Assembly: GCA_019239815.1 (NCBI GenBank)
Contig: JAFAZL010000678.1
Location: forward strand, 1-7,298
DNA: 7,298 nt
Source of the DNA: Acidobacteriota bacterium
GTDB taxonomy: Bacteria; Acidobacteriota; Terriglobia; Acidoferrales; UBA7541
Reading direction: 5' to 3'
Shown: piece after piece, positions 5,430-7,298 of the stretch
How positions within the stretch are numbered: position 1 is the first letter of the stretch
Layout: the number at the start of each line of letters is the position of its first letter
Position numbers and translations under genes: made by a program
Notes under the pieces: generated by a model
What the model saw: the letters and a program-made list of their open reading frames with translations, nothing else
Databases searched by the model: none
What the model was told of the DNA's origin: nothing

Positions 5430-5459
5430 ATTGTTGACGCGATTCGCAGACGGGTCAAC
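5430..5459 (-). promoter_or_regulatory. Possible proC promoter overlapping an inverted repeat
   Basis: On the minus strand TTGACC (5458–5453, 5 of 6 to the -35 consensus) is followed after exactly 17 nt by AACAAT (5435–5430, 4 of 6 to the -10 consensus). The predicted transcript start, near 5423, is only a few bases before the proC ATG at 5420. A perfect inverted repeat, GTTGAC (5433–5438) and GTCAAC (5454–5459), spaced so that the half-sites are 21 bp apart centre to centre, overlaps both promoter hexamers and could be an operator. Support is from pattern only. Confidence 0.33.
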
Positions 5460-5490
5460 TGTGGAGTCGTCGATGGCGGGAGCCCTGGCG

Positions 5491-5970
5491 TTACTTCTCG
5501 TGACTGCCGCCACCGAGGACGTGCAGCGCGTGCGGCAATAAATGAGCGATCGCTTCGAGCGATTCGACGGCGCCGGTTGGGCTGCCAGGAAGATTGACGA
5601 TCAGGCTGCGATGACGCGTGCCGGCGATCGCGCGCGACAGCAGCGCTGTCGGAACTTTCGCTGCGCCTTTGCGGCGCATTTCTTCACCGATGCCGGGAAT
5701 AAGGTGTTCGATTACGGCTTGCGTCGCTTCGGGAGTGTTGTCACGCGGGCCGAGGCCGGTGCCGCCGGTCGTCAAAATTAAATCGACGCGATTTTTGTCG
5801 GCGAGTTCGCGGAGTTGCTGCCGAATGTCGGCGGGATCATCGGCGACCCGAAGGCTCGTGACTACCTCCCAGTTAAGACCGCGGCAAAAGGCGATGACCG
5901 CGGGGCCGGAAAGGTCTTCGCGTTCACCGCTGGTAACGGAATCACTGATGGTGAGGACCGCGACACGCAT
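5491..5970 (-). CDS. mog: Molybdopterin adenylyltransferase (MogA/MoaB family)
   Basis: The 159-residue product belongs to the MogA/MoaB fold, which binds molybdopterin and, in Mog, adenylates it before molybdenum insertion. Visible motifs are the start RVAVLTISDSV, T67-T-G-G-T-G72 followed by GPRD77-NTPE81-AT, VPTALLSR and the late NLPGSP. D44 and D77 are 33 residues apart, as are the functional D49 and D82 of E. coli Mog, and the VPTALLSR...NLPGSP half is closer to Mog than to E. coli MoaB. Length is normal for single-domain members. The ATG at 5970 lies 5 nt after the stop of the upstream regulator gene, so the two are almost certainly cotranscribed; a clear Shine–Dalgarno sequence is lacking. 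moaC two genes upstream supports the cofactor role. The frame ends in SHEK, 70 nt before proC. Confidence 0.92.
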   Translation of the reverse strand: MRVAVLTISDSVTSGEREDLSGPAVIAFCRGLNWEVVTSLRVADDPADIRQQLRELADKNRVDLILTTGGTGLGPRDNTPEATQAVIEHLIPGIGEEMRRKGAAKVPTALLSRAIAGTRHRSLIVNLPGSPTGAVESLEAIAHLLPHALHVLGGGSHEK

Positions 5971-5975
5971 CGCGA

Positions 5976-6749
5976 TTACTGTGTCTCGACCGGGGAATCT
6001 TCACGGCTTGCTTCGTCCATCAGGCGCATCGCTTCCATCAAAAGGCCAGTGGTGTTTCGCGTCGTTGTCGTGCGAGTGGACGCGTTCGCTGCATTGAAGT
6101 CGATTTCAAACTCGCCTTCGGTCCACAGAATGACTTTGTAGACGGCTTCGTCGCCTTCAAGGTCACCGATTTTCGCGTCGCGGCACTGCCCGCTCGCAAA
6201 ATAAAGCTCGCCGCGTTCGGGTCCCTTGCGCACGACCAGGCGGCAGGACTTCTGCCCCATTTCGAGTGACTGCAGCAGGTCCGTCATGTTCATTTCTTCG
6301 AGGCGCCCCTGAATCACACCTGGACGGGACGCGGACTTCTGCAATTTTTCGAGGTGCAGCCGATCCACAACTTTCTTCGTGATGCGAACCAGATCCTTCA
6401 CGAGGAACGGCTTGACGATGAATTCTTCAACCCCATCCACGAGTGGACGCAGGCGCTCTTCGATGTCCGTGCGACCCGCCATAAAAAGAAATGGGATATG
6501 CCGCGTCTTGTCCCGCCCGCGGAGTTTCTCGAAAAGCTGGCGCCCATCGAGGCCCGGCATCTTGTAATCGCAGAGAATTACGTCAGGCGGCTCGTCGATG
6601 ACTTTGAGCAGCGCGTCCGCGCCGTCGGCAGCAATCTGGACTTCGCAGATATTGTCGAGTCCTTGCTCAATCAGTTTGCGGACAAGCGGATTGTCGTCAA
6701 CCAGGAGCAGGGTGACGTTTTTTCCGGCCGCGGCTGCGGCGGCGCTCAT
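5976..6749 (-). CDS. Receiver domain–DUF4388 response regulator
   Basis: The 257-residue product has an N-terminal receiver domain (about residues 11–130) and a C-terminal DUF4388 (PatA N-terminal-like) domain (about 144–220). In the receiver, D18-D19 is the acidic metal pocket, D61 (in CDYKMPGLDG) the phosphorylation site and K113 (in IVKPF) the conserved lysine. The usual Thr/Ser switch residue is replaced by Ala91 (FLFMAGRTD, where most have a TA or SA pair). The second domain shows GRLEEMNMTDLLQSLEMGQ..., LYFASGQCRDAKIGDLEGDEAVY and WTEGEFEIDF, the usual DUF4388 pattern. No DNA-binding domain is present; related proteins act through protein contacts, for example in gliding or pattern control. 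No histidine kinase is in the window. Its ATG overlaps the moaC stop as ATGA (6749–6746), and mog follows 5 nt after its stop. A physical role in cofactor synthesis is not shown. Confidence 0.93.
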   Translation of the reverse strand: MSAAAAAAGKNVTLLLVDDNPLVRKLIEQGLDNICEVQIAADGADALLKVIDEPPDVILCDYKMPGLDGRQLFEKLRGRDKTRHIPFLFMAGRTDIEERLRPLVDGVEEFIVKPFLVKDLVRITKKVVDRLHLEKLQKSASRPGVIQGRLEEMNMTDLLQSLEMGQKSCRLVVRKGPERGELYFASGQCRDAKIGDLEGDEAVYKVILWTEGEFEIDFNAANASTRTTTTRNTTGLLMEAMRLMDEASREDSPVETQ

Positions 6750-7294
6750 CGCGCACCGCGCTTCGGGCGGGATGTACGACCGTTCGTGGATTCCGTGGCG
6801 CGCGTGCTTCCGGCGTCAGTTCGGTCACGGTGGAAATCACCGCTCTTGCCGCCAGTCTTGCTGACCAGCGCGATGCCGGCGATCTCGATCGATTTGTCGA
6901 GGGCTTTACACATGTCGTAGACCGTGAGGGCTGCGGCAGTTACAGCGACGAGCGCTTCCATCTCCACGCCTGTCTGGGCGGTCGCTATCACACTGGAGCG
7001 AAGTTCCACGCCATTTTTGCACAGGGCAGCGGTCACATCAATGTGAGTCAGAGGCAGTGGATGACAAAGAGGTATCCACTCCGCGGTACGCTTCGCGGCT
7101 GCAATCCCAGCAATACGAGCGACTTCCAGGGGATTTCCCTTCGGATTCCGCAGCCGGCGTACTGCGCTGACTACCGATGACTTCATTTCAACGAAGGCCT
7201 GGGCTTCCGCGGTCCGCGTCGTGACCGCCTTGGCGGACACATCGATCATGCTGACTTTGCCGGATGCATCGTAGTGGGAAAGTTTCTGCGCCAT
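6746..7294 (-). CDS. moaC: Cyclic pyranopterin monophosphate synthase
   Basis: The 182-residue product acts with MoaA in the first stage of molybdenum cofactor synthesis, converting the MoaA product 3',8-cyclo-7,8-dihydro-GTP to cyclic pyranopterin monophosphate. Hallmarks are LSHYDASGKVSMIDVSAK at the start, K52 in NPKGN, IPLCHPLPLTH (residues 74–84), TGVEMEAL (108–115), Y126-D127-M-C-K130 and K146-T-G-G-K-S-G152. K52, D127 and K130 match the catalytic K51, D128 and K131 of E. coli MoaC. After GGKSGDF there is a tail of 28 residues, basic and rich in Ser, Thr and Arg, roughly 20 longer than in E. coli. The ATG at 7294 gives a family-typical N-terminus; a TTG lies directly before it and the window ends 4 bases upstream, so the ribosome binding site and promoter are not visible. 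Its stop overlaps the regulator's start by 4 nt (ATGA). Confidence 0.95.
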   Translation of the reverse strand: MAQKLSHYDASGKVSMIDVSAKAVTTRTAEAQAFVEMKSSVVSAVRRLRNPKGNPLEVARIAGIAAAKRTAEWIPLCHPLPLTHIDVTAALCKNGVELRSSVIATAQTGVEMEALVAVTAAALTVYDMCKALDKSIEIAGIALVSKTGGKSGDFHRDRTDAGSTRATESTNGRTSRPKRGAR

Positions 7295-7298
7295 CAAT

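Noticed and set aside
5421..5513. N-terminal extension of proC
   Set aside because: It would overlap the mog stop and adds 31 unconserved residues before a normal ProC start.
4962..5597. Long plus-strand open frame opposite proC and mog
   Set aside because: It is antisense to two clearly conserved genes, is Arg-rich in the manner of shadow frames, and shows no family pattern.
1..7298. Defence, CRISPR, phage or secondary-metabolite system
   Set aside because: No repeats with spacers, nuclease, integrase, or synthase motifs; the recognised genes are respiratory, cofactor, amino-acid and signalling functions.

Overview
The window looks like ordinary chromosomal DNA of a moderately GC-rich Gram-negative bacterium, most probably an Acidobacteriota (Terriglobia/Koribacter-like) genome. 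That placement is inference. It rests on an F-ATPase c subunit made with a cleavable signal peptide, a receiver–DUF4388 protein, a palindromic TCATCCTGAG...GAAGGATCT intergenic element of a kind I associate with these genomes, and the general codon style. No rRNA, tRNA, CRISPR array, transposase or phage gene was seen.

Left part (1–1191, + strand): the 3' end of nuoN, the last membrane subunit of respiratory complex I, then an unrecognised three-helix membrane protein. A strong hairpin at 1208–1240 followed by a T-run on the minus strand separates these from the convergent ATP synthase genes.

Central part (1281–3243, - strand): a compact F0 gene set read in the order atpZ, atpI, atpB (a subunit), atpE (c subunit), and then the terminator. 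No b subunit, delta subunit or F1 gene follows, so the ATP synthase genes are split between loci. An alpha/beta hydrolase gene (+ strand, 3411–4190) follows, and behind it lies a second atpZ copy (- strand, 4208–4447) about 80% identical to the first at protein level. The two atpZ copies therefore form direct repeats flanking the hydrolase. Most nucleotide differences in their conserved half are silent, so both appear to be maintained.

Right part (4578–7294, - strand): an apparent moaC – receiver/DUF4388 regulator – mog – proC run. moaC and mog act in molybdenum cofactor synthesis, early and late respectively. The regulator sits between them, with a 4-nt ATGA overlap with moaC and a 5-nt gap to mog. 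proC (proline biosynthesis) follows after 70 nt and may have its own promoter, which overlaps an inverted repeat.

There is no clear evidence for an undescribed multi-gene system. The points most worth a second look are the duplicated atpZ genes around the hydrolase, the c-subunit sequence (signal peptide plus a partial Na+-type ligand set), a possible hairpin hiding the atpE ribosome binding site, and an atypical receiver protein embedded in a molybdenum cofactor operon.
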